Shown piece by piece: positions 1 through 8,199 of a DNA stretch of 64,000 nucleotides; position 1 is the first letter of the stretch, and each line of letters begins with the position of its first letter. The translations under genes were made by a program, and so were the position numbers. Source of the stretch: Pontibacter mucosus (GTDB lineage: Bacteria; Bacteroidota; Bacteroidia; Cytophagales; Hymenobacteraceae); assembly GCF_003054055.1 (NCBI RefSeq), contig NZ_QBKI01000001.1:434001-498000 (forward strand), read 5' to 3'. The notes beneath the pieces were generated by a model that saw only the letters and a program-made list of their open reading frames with translations, did not search any database and was not told where the DNA came from.

Positions 1-79
1 GGTATTGCAGGCGCACGAAGGTGAAGGGTTGCACTTAGTTAGTGAAGAGTTAAGAGTGTAGAGTTATGAGTTATAGTAT

Positions 80-120
80 GAAAACAGATGCCGCATACAG
101 CGAGCTGTATACGGCATCTG
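80..120 (-). terminator. Rho-independent terminator of the tldE/tldD genes
   Basis: A 17-bp stem (85-101 with 104-120, one mismatch, 2-nt loop) lies just past the stop codon of the minus-strand gene ending at 140. Read on the minus strand it is followed by TTTT, as expected for an intrinsic terminator. The first 80 bases of the window hold no gene, only AT-rich words of the gagttatgag type. Confidence 0.75.
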
Positions 121-139
121 AAGTATAAATCAGCAGCAA

Positions 140-1456
140 TTACACCGCATCCGAAAGGCTCGTGAATGTAAAGTCGCGTACTTTCATCGGCGGAATGAGG
201 CTGCCGTTGATGCGTTGCGGCTTACCTAAGGCTTCCAGGTTGTTGAGCATGATAACCGGGCTCTCGTTGAAACGGAAGTTCTTTACCGGGTACATGATCT
301 TGCCGTTCTCGATATAGAAGGTACCGTCGCGGGTAAGGCCGGTGTAGAGCAGGGTTTGCGGATCTACGGAGCGGATGTACCACAGGCGCGTTACCAGTAT
401 GCCGCGCTTGGTGTTTTTGATCATGTCTTCCAGCGACTGGTTGCCACCCTCCATAATCACGTTGCCGGGAGAAGGCACTGAAGCAGCGCCTGTTTTGGCG
501 GCCCAGAAACGAGTATTGTACAGATTCTTCACCACACCCTTGTCTATCCAGGTGATCTTCTTCTGCGGACGGCCATCGCCTGCGAATGGAGAAGTGGGTA
601 CCTCCGGGTGGGTTGGGTCGGAGTATACGGTGATGCGCTCATCCAGCAGTTTCTCCCCTATCTTAGTCTTGCCTCCGGCTTTGCTCAGGAAGCTGCGGCC
701 CTCCTCGGCGTTGCGCTGGTCCATGTTAAAGAACATGTTCCGCAGCAGGTCTATAGAGGCGGCCGGCTCCAGGATAACGGTATACTTGCCTGGCTCCAGA
801 GCCCGGGCATTGCGCGATGTGGCAGCCTTCTGCGCGGCTATGCCGGAGGCTTTGCCAGTATCCAGCTTGCTTACGTCCGAGAAGTCCTGGGTTACGTAAC
901 CGGAGCCGGTGCCATCCTCCGTGCGCATGGTCACGGAGAAATCCACCACCGTGGAAGGATGGTAGGCAAACAGGCCCTTGTTGTTCATTTTGGCCGTGAA
1001 GTTGGTGTAGTGCTCCAGGAAACCGGCAGCCGTCAGGCCCTTGTCGGTGGCAGCTTTTATACTTTTGGCCGCAGCATCGGCCCGGTAAGCCGGATCTATT
1101 TTAGCGGTAGCATCGAAATGCGCTTTAGTGGTGATGTACTGCTGTGGCCCGAGCAACTCCACATACTCCGGGCTTTCGGGCGCCAGACGCGCGATCTCCT
1201 CGGAGCGGCGGATCACTTTCTCCAGCGAGGCATCGTCGAACTCATTGATGGTGGCCACGCCGGAGCGCTTGCCAAACCGCGACTCAACAGCCAGCGAGGT
1301 GTTTTCTTCCGCGCCGCTGGTAGATACCTCGTTGCGGGCGTAGCGGATGTTGCCGCCTGTGTTGCCGCTAAGTGTCACCTCACACTCATCGGCCTTCGAA
1401 AAGCCCAGCGCCTTTTTCAGTATCGCCTGAGCCTCTTCTTTTGATAATATTGCCAT
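140..1456 (-). CDS. TldE/PmbA-family protein, non-metal partner of TldD
   Basis: 438 aa, ATG start. The overall shape is that of the TldD/TldE (PmbA) family, whose members form a heterodimeric protease that processes small modified peptides and unfolded chains. The HExxxH zinc motif of TldD is absent here, which is the mark of the TldE subunit. No signal peptide is visible, so the product is predicted to be cytosolic. The next gene upstream on the same strand (1605-3251) is the TldD-like partner, 148 bp away, so the two are probably co-transcribed and end at the hairpin at 80-120. Family assignment is firm; the substrate is unknown. Confidence 0.85.
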   Translation of the reverse strand: MAILSKEEAQAILKKALGFSKADECEVTLSGNTGGNIRYARNEVSTSGAEENTSLAVESRFGKRSGVATINEFDDASLEKVIRRSEEIARLAPESPEYVELLGPQQYITTKAHFDATAKIDPAYRADAAAKSIKAATDKGLTAAGFLEHYTNFTAKMNNKGLFAYHPSTVVDFSVTMRTEDGTGSGYVTQDFSDVSKLDTGKASGIAAQKAATSRNARALEPGKYTVILEPAASIDLLRNMFFNMDQRNAEEGRSFLSKAGGKTKIGEKLLDERITVYSDPTHPEVPTSPFAGDGRPQKKITWIDKGVVKNLYNTRFWAAKTGAASVPSPGNVIMEGGNQSLEDMIKNTKRGILVTRLWYIRSVDPQTLLYTGLTRDGTFYIENGKIMYPVKNFRFNESPVIMLNNLEALGKPQRINGSLIPPMKVRDFTFTSLSDAV

Positions 1457-1604
1457 CGTTTTAAGTTAAGAGTTGAGAGTTATGAGTTAAGGGAGTTAGA
1501 AAGTTAAAAGGTTAGAAAGTTAGAGAGTGAGGTGCTGTAAGCGTAACCAGTCTCCGACATATCCACTTTTAACTATTAACTTTTAACTCTAAACTAAAAA
1601 ATCG
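1457..1604. repeat. AT-rich word repeat in the tldE-tldD gap
   Basis: The gap is filled with variations on gttagaaag, gagttaag and taacttttaac. The 3' half (around 1566-1596) is roughly the reverse complement of words in the 5' half, so the transcript could fold. The same vocabulary recurs at 28483-28542. No ORF or promoter is evident. Confidence 0.5.
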
Positions 1605-3251
1605 CTAGATTTTTCTGGCTGTGTTGATCACGTTCACGCCGTTGAAGCGGGTGTGGGCAGAGCCGTGCGATACCGCGCTGATCTGGCTTGGCTGGCCTTT
1701 GCCGTCGAAGAACGAACCGAACAGGCGGTAGTCGCTCTCGTCGCACATGTCGGCGCAGGAGTTCCAGAATTCCTGGGTGTTGCTCTGGTAAGCCACATCC
1801 TCCAGCGGACCCACAATTTTGCCTTTGTTGATCTCGTAGAACACCGTGCCGCCAAACTGGAAGTTATAGCGCTGCTGGTCGATGGAGTAGGAGCCACGAC
1901 CGGCGATGTAGATACCTTTATCCACACCACTTATCAACTGATCCACATTCTTCTTCTCCTTGCCCGGCGCCAGCGACACGTTTGGCATGCGCTGAAACTG
2001 CACCGAGCTCCAGCTGTCGGCGTAGCAGCAGCCGTGCGATTCTTTTTCATCGATGATGTGCGCCTGGTCGCGGATGGCCTGGTAGTTTACCAGCACACCG
2101 TTTTTGATCAGGTCCCACTGCTTGGTCTTCACGCCTTCGTCGTCCCAGCCCACAAAGCCCAGCGAGCCCTTCTGCGTCTTATCAGCAAAGATGTTCACCT
2201 TATCGGAGCCATACTTAAAGTTCTTGCTCTTCCACTTATCCAGCGTGGCAAAGGAAGTACCGGCATAGTTAGCCTCGTAGCCCAGCACGCGGTCCAGCTC
2301 CAGCGGGTGCCCTACTGATTCGTGAATCGTCAGGCCCAGGTGGTTCGGGTCGAGCACCAGGTCATACTTGCCCGCCATCACCGATTTTGCCGTCAGTTTC
2401 TCTTTGGTTTGCTTGGCGGCCAGGGCGGCATCTTCCAGCATATCGTAGGCGTAGCGGTAACCGGTTAAGCCCGTTCCCTCCGGCCCTTTTATTTTCTCAG
2501 AAGCCTTCGGAATCATGTACTCCCAGCCCATGCCCATCGGGGCGCTCAGGGCCTCGCGGGTTTTAAACTTGCCGGAGGCTTTATCTACAGCCGTTACCGT
2601 GAAGTTTGGCCAGATGCGGTGAATGTCCTGGTCGATATAAGAGCCGTCGGTGGAGGCAAAGTACTTCTGCTCGTTTATCTGGAAGAGGGCCGAGTTGACG
2701 AAGTTGGCGCCGTTCTCCAGGGCCTTGGCATTGGCGGCCAGCAGCAGGTCGGCTTTCTCGCCCACCGGCACCTCGAAGGCGTTTTTCTCGATGGGGGTTT
2801 TCCAGCTTACCTCGCCGAAGCCTTTAACCGGCGCCAGCCTTACCGGCTCTTTCTGCAGCTTGGCGTTGGCTTTGGCAATGGCAACTGCCTGCTCGGCGGC
2901 TTTGGCAATGCCTTTGTCGGTTACATCGGAGGTGGCGGCAAAGCCCCAGGTGCCGTTTGCCAGCACGCGCACGCCCACGCCGTAAGACTCCGCGTTCACG
3001 ATGTTCTGCACCTGCTTCTCGCGGGTAAACACGTACTGCTGCAGGTAGCGGCCAATGCGCACGTCGGCATAGGAGGCGCCTTTGGATTTGGCCGTGTTCA
3101 GGGCCACGTCGGCAAGGCGCTTCTTCAGGGCCGGGTCTACGGTTTCCAGCAAGCGCTCCGGCGACACAGCATCGCCGAAAACCGGGATAGAAGGAAGCAT
3201 CAAGCCCCCAAGCCCCAGCGCCGATAGTTCAAGGAAATTTCGTCTTTTCAA
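1605..3251 (-). CDS. TldD-family metalloprotease with Tat-like N-terminus
   Basis: 548 aa from a TTG start; no better ATG lies nearby. The zinc motif HESVGH is at residues 310-315, the HExxxH signature of TldD, the catalytic half of the TldD/TldE heterodimer. The N-terminus reads KRRNFLEL followed by a hydrophobic stretch (about residues 10-26), which resembles a twin-arginine signal. TldD of E. coli is cytosolic, so an exported version would be notable, and the TldE-like partner downstream has no such signal. Either the N-terminus is a membrane anchor, the pair is not co-localised, or the real start is further in. Family call is confident; export is inference. Confidence 0.85.
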   Translation of the reverse strand: MKRRNFLELSALGLGGLMLPSIPVFGDAVSPERLLETVDPALKKRLADVALNTAKSKGASYADVRIGRYLQQYVFTREKQVQNIVNAESYGVGVRVLANGTWGFAATSDVTDKGIAKAAEQAVAIAKANAKLQKEPVRLAPVKGFGEVSWKTPIEKNAFEVPVGEKADLLLAANAKALENGANFVNSALFQINEQKYFASTDGSYIDQDIHRIWPNFTVTAVDKASGKFKTREALSAPMGMGWEYMIPKASEKIKGPEGTGLTGYRYAYDMLEDAALAAKQTKEKLTAKSVMAGKYDLVLDPNHLGLTIHESVGHPLELDRVLGYEANYAGTSFATLDKWKSKNFKYGSDKVNIFADKTQKGSLGFVGWDDEGVKTKQWDLIKNGVLVNYQAIRDQAHIIDEKESHGCCYADSWSSVQFQRMPNVSLAPGKEKKNVDQLISGVDKGIYIAGRGSYSIDQQRYNFQFGGTVFYEINKGKIVGPLEDVAYQSNTQEFWNSCADMCDESDYRLFGSFFDGKGQPSQISAVSHGSAHTRFNGVNVINTARKI

Positions 3252-3474
3252 GGTGTTGTAAGATTAGATAAAGTATAAGGAGTTCAGTTTTGCTATCTAA
3301 GTATAGCGATTCGATTTTATTTCTCAAAGTATAAGTATGGCTTATCAGCTTAAAAAGAGGTTTTTATAGATGAAGCAAGTATACTTTTAGACAAAAAAGG
3401 CACAAAAAAAGCGCAGCGCCCTTGCAGGCACCACGCTATAAGCGAACATCTGAAGTAAAAAGGCTGCTGTGCGC

Positions 3475-3975
3475 CTATCTTATACTTAGCCAGTTGCCGG
3501 AATCTATACCGGTGCCGAGCTCGTTTTGAGCATAAGACGGGGTTTCAAAAGAGAAGCCGATGGCTGCAGCGATATCAGCCTTGGATTCCAGCACCTCTAC
3601 CTTCACGTTGCCAATGCCCTGGCTATGGAAGTCGAGTTTCTGGGCGGCTGCCTCCGATACATCAATGATGCGGTCGCCCACGAAGGGGCCTCTGTCGTTG
3701 ATGCGCACGATAACCCATTGGTTGTTGTCGAGGTTGGTTACTTTAACCACCGTGCCGAAAGGGAGGGTTTTGTGAGCGGCGGTCATTTCGTTCTTGTTGT
3801 AGATTTCGCCGCTGCTGGTTTTTCTGCCGTGGTAACGGCTGCCGTACCACGATGCCTCGCCTTGCTGTACTTTAGCCTGGCTGGCGTTGTTGCCTAGTGC
3901 AAAAGTTGGTTGACTAAAGCCGATAAATAGAAAAATGGCTACTAAAAAAATAAAGCACTTTCTATTATGGTCCAT
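3475..3975 (-). CDS. rlpA: RlpA-like septal/cell-wall lytic protein
   Basis: 166 aa from the ATG at 3975; an in-frame ATG at 4002 exists, but starting at 3975 puts a clean signal peptide at the N-terminus (hydrophobic residues about 6-22, ending near PTFA). The body is a double-psi beta-barrel with the family's conserved stretches GEASWYG, HGRKTSSG and INDRGPF, ending at about residue 120; a short unconserved tail follows. RlpA proteins act in the periplasm on peptidoglycan stripped of stem peptides. No SPOR domain is present, so septal targeting as in E. coli or Pseudomonas RlpA is not indicated. Confidence 0.85.
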   Translation of the reverse strand: MDHNRKCFIFLVAIFLFIGFSQPTFALGNNASQAKVQQGEASWYGSRYHGRKTSSGEIYNKNEMTAAHKTLPFGTVVKVTNLDNNQWVIVRINDRGPFVGDRIIDVSEAAAQKLDFHSQGIGNVKVEVLESKADIAAAIGFSFETPSYAQNELGTGIDSGNWLSIR

Positions 3976-4323
3976 ATAACTTAATAGTTGGTGAAGCCGC
4001 AATATTACGGAATTAGTTTTTAAACGAGGCCTTTTACGGCGTTATTGCCTGTTTGGTGTGGAGGGGTACAGGCTGGCGGGGTAAATTTATCCTAGGTCAG
4101 ATAATGCAGAAATCGCCCTTTAAAGCACGTATGGCTATATTTTCATACATCCGAGGCATAGAAAATAGACTATAAAAAATAATTAAAAATTTTTTCATGG
4201 CAAAGCCGATTTTGGCCTAATTGTGGAACTTTTCCCCAGTTTTGGATCATGCCTACCCGCAAATCATACTTAATTTGCCGTTGCCAAACAGGTGCACGTA
4301 TAGTATAGCATATTTGTAGAAGT
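3976..4323. other. Divergent intergenic region, rlpA / DUF72
   Basis: 348 bp between two genes pointing away from each other, so it must carry both promoters. It is AT-rich, especially 4130-4200. I could not identify a convincing TTTG/TAnnTTTG pair for either gene. No repeat or RNA gene was seen. Confidence 0.4.
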
Positions 4324-5232
4324 ATGGACTTTGGAAAGCTTTCAGACATCAGCCGCGTAGATTTCACGCTGCCCCCCAACCATCCCGACACGCTGCCGCT
4401 GCTGCAGCGCTCGGGCTCCTATGTAAAGCCGCAAGTATACGTGGGGCTACCTGTTTGGGTAAACAAGGCTTGGGTGGGCAAGTACTACCCGGCCGGCATG
4501 CCCGAAAAGGAGTCGCTGCTGTGGTACGCCAAGCAGTTTAACACCATCGAGCTTAACAGCACCCACTACCACATCCCCAGCCCCGACACCATCGACCGCT
4601 GGCGCAACATGGCGCCGCGCGGCTTTAAGTTCTGTCCTAAGTTTCCGCAGCTCATCAGCCACGAGGCGGCCCTGCGCAGCACCCAGGACGTAACCACCGC
4701 CTTCTGCACCGCCATTGCCGGATTGGAGGATAAGCTAGGCGAAGCCTTCCTGCAACTGCCGCCATACTTTGCGCCCAACCAACTGCCTGATTTGGAGGCC
4801 TTCCTGGCTTTCATCCCCGAAAGTATTCCCATTACCGTAGAGCTACGCCACGAGGGTTGGTTTGTGGATAACGTGGCCAGCCTGGAGCTTTTCGAGGTGC
4901 TGGAGAAGTATAAAGTGGGCACAGTACTAACCGATGTGGCCGGCCGTCGTGACGTGCTGCACATGCGCCTCACCACGCCCTCTGCCATGGTCCGCTTTGT
5001 GGGCAATGGCCTGCACCCGACAGACTATACCCGCATCGATGCCTGGGTGGAGCGCCTGCAGGAGTGGTTTGCCAACGGCCTGCGCCAGTTATACTTCTTC
5101 GTGCACGAGCCCGATAACACGCTGGCGCCGGAGCTTGCCACTTACCTCATTGAGAAGCTGAACAAAGTATGCGGCTTTGACCTGAAGCCTCCGAAGAAGT
5201 ACGTGCAGCCGGTGCAGGGGGAGTTGTTTTGA
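4324..5232 (+). CDS. DUF72 (YecE-like) protein
   Basis: 302 aa, ATG start. The sequence has the YecE/DUF72 signature order: NTIELNSTHYHIPSPDTIDRW at about residues 60-80, then FKFCPKFPQLISH, a LQLPP segment, VELRHEGWF and a C-terminal YFFVHEPDN. The fold is a TIM barrel resembling xylose-isomerase-like enzymes, but no reaction has been assigned to the family that I can name with confidence. It is monocistronic, followed by a long repeat-rich gap. High GC and preference for C/G-ending codons match its neighbours, so there is no sign of recent transfer. Confidence 0.85.
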   Translation: MDFGKLSDISRVDFTLPPNHPDTLPLLQRSGSYVKPQVYVGLPVWVNKAWVGKYYPAGMPEKESLLWYAKQFNTIELNSTHYHIPSPDTIDRWRNMAPRGFKFCPKFPQLISHEAALRSTQDVTTAFCTAIAGLEDKLGEAFLQLPPYFAPNQLPDLEAFLAFIPESIPITVELRHEGWFVDNVASLELFEVLEKYKVGTVLTDVAGRRDVLHMRLTTPSAMVRFVGNGLHPTDYTRIDAWVERLQEWFANGLRQLYFFVHEPDNTLAPELATYLIEKLNKVCGFDLKPPKKYVQPVQGELF

Positions 5233-5353
5233 TATCCTCTCTGTGTTTATACTTTGCCGGCTCCAACCACCCCTAACCCCTCAGAGCTGCGCTCGCTACC
5301 TTCGAACTCCCGTTCTCGGTAGTCTAAGGCGGGGAATTTATACTTACACTTTT

Positions 5354-5423
5354 TGTCATCTCGAACGCAGTGAGAGATCTGACTAGAATTCTAAACAGAT
5401 CTCTCCCAAAGATCGAGATGACA
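5354..5423. repeat. Nested inverted repeat (long hairpin)
   Basis: The outer arms TGTCATCTCGA (5354-5364) and TCGAGATGACA (5413-5423) are perfectly complementary. Inside them GAGAGATCTG (5372-5381) pairs with CAGATCTCTC (5396-5405). No ORF is present. The layout is that of an intergenic repeat or a small inverted-repeat element. Confidence 0.7.
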
Positions 5424-5429
5424 GTGATG

Positions 5430-5870
5430 GCCGTGGCTATCGACCTTATCCCAGCCTTTGGGTTGAGCGCCTTCTAGATTTGCGGTGCCCGTTCAGGGCA
5501 TTGCGACGTCAGGAGCAAAGGAAATGTAGACAGCGCGATACCCGAAGGCGAGGCCTCCCGGCCTAGGAGGGCAGAAAGCCAGAAATGAAACGATAGGTAA
5601 GTGCGAACTAGAGGATGAACGGCAGCTAGAGAGGATAGCTTGGTTCGAGTTGCGGGAAGCAGTGACTCATGGAAGTATAGCTTAGTTCAAACAGAAGGAA
5701 GCGCTGGCTATGGAAGTATAAGCTGGCAAGTGTAAAAAGTATAGCCGAAGTAAATGTATGGCTTTTCAAGCCAGTTGGATTGCAAATCCAACATCATAGA
5801 AAGGCACGGGTTACAAACCCGCGCCAGCGATGGGGGGTAGCTTGATTTGCAGGAAGCCAGGAAAGTGAAG
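5430..5870 (+). repeat. Dispersed structured intergenic repeat, copy A
   Basis: This stretch aligns by eye with 38140-38545 (same strand) and with 18709-18981 (opposite strand). Shared blocks include AGCCTTTGGGTTGAGCGCC, GCATTGCGAC, GAGGCCTCCCGGCCT and GATGAACGGCAGCTAG. The tail carries two perfect hairpins, TTGGATT-gca-AATCCAA (5774-5790) and CGGGTT-aca-AACCCG. In copy C the second becomes CGAGTT-gca-AACTCG, so pairing is kept although the sequence changes. No coding potential was recognised in either strand. Confidence 0.7.
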
Positions 5871-5927
5871 ACAAGTATAGAAGTATGCTTTAGCGAGATG
5901 CCCCCAGCGGAAAAGGGAAAAAACAAA

Positions 5928-5965
5928 AAAGCGGCTGCCCTAACAAGGGCAGCCGCTTTCTACTT
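5928..5965 (-). terminator. Terminator of the M16 peptidase genes
   Basis: A perfect 14-bp stem (5928-5941 with 5946-5959, loop aaca), followed on the minus strand by a T-rich run. It sits 25 bp past the stop of the gene ending at 5984. Confidence 0.8.
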
Positions 5966-5983
5966 TATCAGCAAGTATAAACC

Positions 5984-8071
5984 TTACAGCTTAAACGTAT
6001 CGTCGCTCAGGTTCTTGTTTACCTCGATGGTCTGTACCTCCGCTTTAATCGTCTGCGGGCCAACCACTGTTTCAACCACGTACGGGAACTTCACGCCGTT
6101 TACCTCCTTGTAGTTACTGTAGGTTTTGGTTTGGGTGATAACACCCTGCGGCGTCTCCAGGCTGTTTACCTCCTTCAGGCGAAGGCCGCTGTCTTTGGCA
6201 AAATAATGGGTGGCTTTCTGGCCGTTTGGCTGCTTCACCTCCACCGCGTAAGCCTGGGTGCCGTCTACATCCTCTATGCCGGTTAGCTTCGTTTCGATGC
6301 CCAGTTTCTCGTACAGCAGCACCGGGAACAGGTTCGCCTCCAGCTTCTGCGTGGCCAGCTGCTCTTTCGGTATCTCCTGATTCACGCCCTGCATCGGAGC
6401 TTCCATTTTACCTTTATCGCCGTTGATGACCACGCGCTGCATCGGGCTGTTGTTCATCAGCACCTGCACAGCAAACTTGTCGTTGCCCTTCTGCTGCTGC
6501 TTAAACACCAAGGTCATGCCCTGGATAGTGGCATTGCTCGTGATGCTGATATCCTTTAGCTTCTCGATGTTGGCTTTGCCACCAATCGCTTGGATATAGT
6601 CGTTGATCACCTGCTCGGCGGTTAAACCAGCCGGAACGCCCATGGCCGCACGGTCTACTTTCTCGCCTACCGTGTTGTAGTAAGTGATTTGGCTGTCGTC
6701 CTTGTCGAACTTCTTCAGCTTATCGGCAATCTCAGAGGCGTTGCCCACGGCCAGCACATACATCTTGTCCGGCTGCACATACTTTCGGGCTACGCGCTGA
6801 ATGTCCTCTGCCGTTACAGCCTCTACCTTCTTCAGGTAGTTTGAGTAGTAATCAGCTGGCAAACCATAACGTGCCGTGTTGATGGCGTAAACAGCCACCG
6901 TAGCCGGGTTCTCCAGGCCGCGGCCATAGCTACCCATGGTGTAGGCCTTGGCATCGCGCAATTCCTCGTCGGTTACACGCTCGTTACGTATCTTGTGCAG
7001 CTCGTTCATGAACTCCACCACCGCGCTGTCGGTTACGGCGTTGCGCACGTTGGCGCTGGCGTTAAAGCGGCCCAGAATTTCATCAGAGTTGATAGAGGAG
7101 TAGGCACCGTACGTATAGCCGTGCGTTTCGCGCAGGTTCTGGAACAGTCGGGCATCCATGCCACCGCCCAGGATGTTGTTCATCAAAGAGGCAGCCACTG
7201 CATCCTCCGCGCCTGGCTTCATGTCCACCGGGTTGGTAAGTATAAGCGAGCTCTGCACCGAGCTTGGGCGATCCACGATTACCACCTGCGTCTGCTCCGG
7301 CTGCTGCGGCAGGTCATACTTCACCTCCTGTACATCAGCCTTCTTCCACTTGGCAAACGACTTCTTCAGGAGCTTCTTCATCTCCTTCTCCGTCACGTCG
7401 CCCACCACGGCCAGGTAGCCGATGTTTGGTTTGTAATAAGCGTTGTAGTACTGCTGGATGTCCTCCAGCGTAAAGTTATCCACCGTCTGCTCGGTCATCA
7501 GCTCGCCGTACGGATGGTCTTTGCCATACAGTACCAGGTTGCGGGTGCGGCTGGCGATGGCATCCGGGTTGTCCTTGGCCTGCGCCAGGCTCGACTTCAT
7601 CTGCTTTTTAATCTTGTCCAGCTCCTCCTGCGTGAACTTCGGGTTCAGCAGGGCGTCGGTGGTCAGGTCGAGCAGGGTGGGCAGGTGCTTCTTCATAGAG
7701 GAAGCCGTGAAGCCGGTAGAGGAGAAGCTCAAATCAGCCCCGATAAAGTCTACCTGCTCGTCGAACTGGTCTTTGGTGCGGTTGGAAGTGCCCGTACGCA
7801 TCATCTGGCCAGCTGCCTGTACATAACCGGCTTTCTCGCCTTCCAGAATCGGGTCGCGGTCCAGCACCAGCGACATGGATACTACGGGCAGTTTGTGGTT
7901 CTCCACCACGTATACTTTCAGGCCGTTTTTCAGGGTGAAGTGCTTATACTCGCCCAGTTCAATTTTAGGGGCCGGGCCCGGAGCCGGAGGGGTGGTTTGC
8001 TGCGCCTGCGCCGGCATCACACACAGCAGTGCCAGCGACAGTAAGGCGGTACTATAAAATTTCTTTATCAT
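5984..8071 (-). CDS. M16 peptidase subunit lacking the zinc motif, with C-terminal extra domain
   Basis: 695 aa with a signal peptide (about residues 1-23, ending MPAQAQ). Residues about 40-470 are an M16B (pitrilysin/insulinase-like) pair of domains. Where active members have HxxEH this protein reads AAGQMMRTGT, so it cannot bind zinc in the usual way. It does keep the C-terminal motif of the family, NLRETHGYTYGAYS. Residues about 490-695 form an additional domain resembling the LolA/outer-membrane lipoprotein-sorting fold. The next gene upstream (8200-9537) carries the zinc motif but not the Arg/Tyr motif, so the two probably form one active site as a periplasmic heterodimer. Confidence 0.85.
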   Translation of the reverse strand: MIKKFYSTALLSLALLCVMPAQAQQTTPPAPGPAPKIELGEYKHFTLKNGLKVYVVENHKLPVVSMSLVLDRDPILEGEKAGYVQAAGQMMRTGTSNRTKDQFDEQVDFIGADLSFSSTGFTASSMKKHLPTLLDLTTDALLNPKFTQEELDKIKKQMKSSLAQAKDNPDAIASRTRNLVLYGKDHPYGELMTEQTVDNFTLEDIQQYYNAYYKPNIGYLAVVGDVTEKEMKKLLKKSFAKWKKADVQEVKYDLPQQPEQTQVVIVDRPSSVQSSLILTNPVDMKPGAEDAVAASLMNNILGGGMDARLFQNLRETHGYTYGAYSSINSDEILGRFNASANVRNAVTDSAVVEFMNELHKIRNERVTDEELRDAKAYTMGSYGRGLENPATVAVYAINTARYGLPADYYSNYLKKVEAVTAEDIQRVARKYVQPDKMYVLAVGNASEIADKLKKFDKDDSQITYYNTVGEKVDRAAMGVPAGLTAEQVINDYIQAIGGKANIEKLKDISITSNATIQGMTLVFKQQQKGNDKFAVQVLMNNSPMQRVVINGDKGKMEAPMQGVNQEIPKEQLATQKLEANLFPVLLYEKLGIETKLTGIEDVDGTQAYAVEVKQPNGQKATHYFAKDSGLRLKEVNSLETPQGVITQTKTYSNYKEVNGVKFPYVVETVVGPQTIKAEVQTIEVNKNLSDDTFKL

Positions 8072-8081
8072 GATATTTCTA

Positions 8082-8195
8082 AGATTTTAACCTGACAAAA
8101 GATTATGTGACAAAGGACAAAAGACCTTATAGATGTATGGTATATCCTTCGTCTTTTGTCATCAAGTCCTTTGTCCGAATCATCCTTTGTCCAAA
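8082..8195. repeat. Imperfect inverted repeat built from gacaaaag words
   Basis: Left half uses GACAAAAGA and GACAAAGGACAAAAGAC; right half uses GTCTTTTGTCA and GTCCTTTGTCC, so the transcript between the two M16 genes can form an imperfect hairpin. A related element lies at 22430-22526. It may set the expression ratio of the two subunits, but that is inference. Confidence 0.55.
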
Positions 8196-8199
8196 ATTT

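Noticed and set aside
6995..8044. 349-codon plus-strand open frame opposite the M16 subunit
   Set aside because: Antisense of a well-supported gene with signal peptide and conserved motifs; composition (many Arg, His, Leu) is typical of an antisense shadow.
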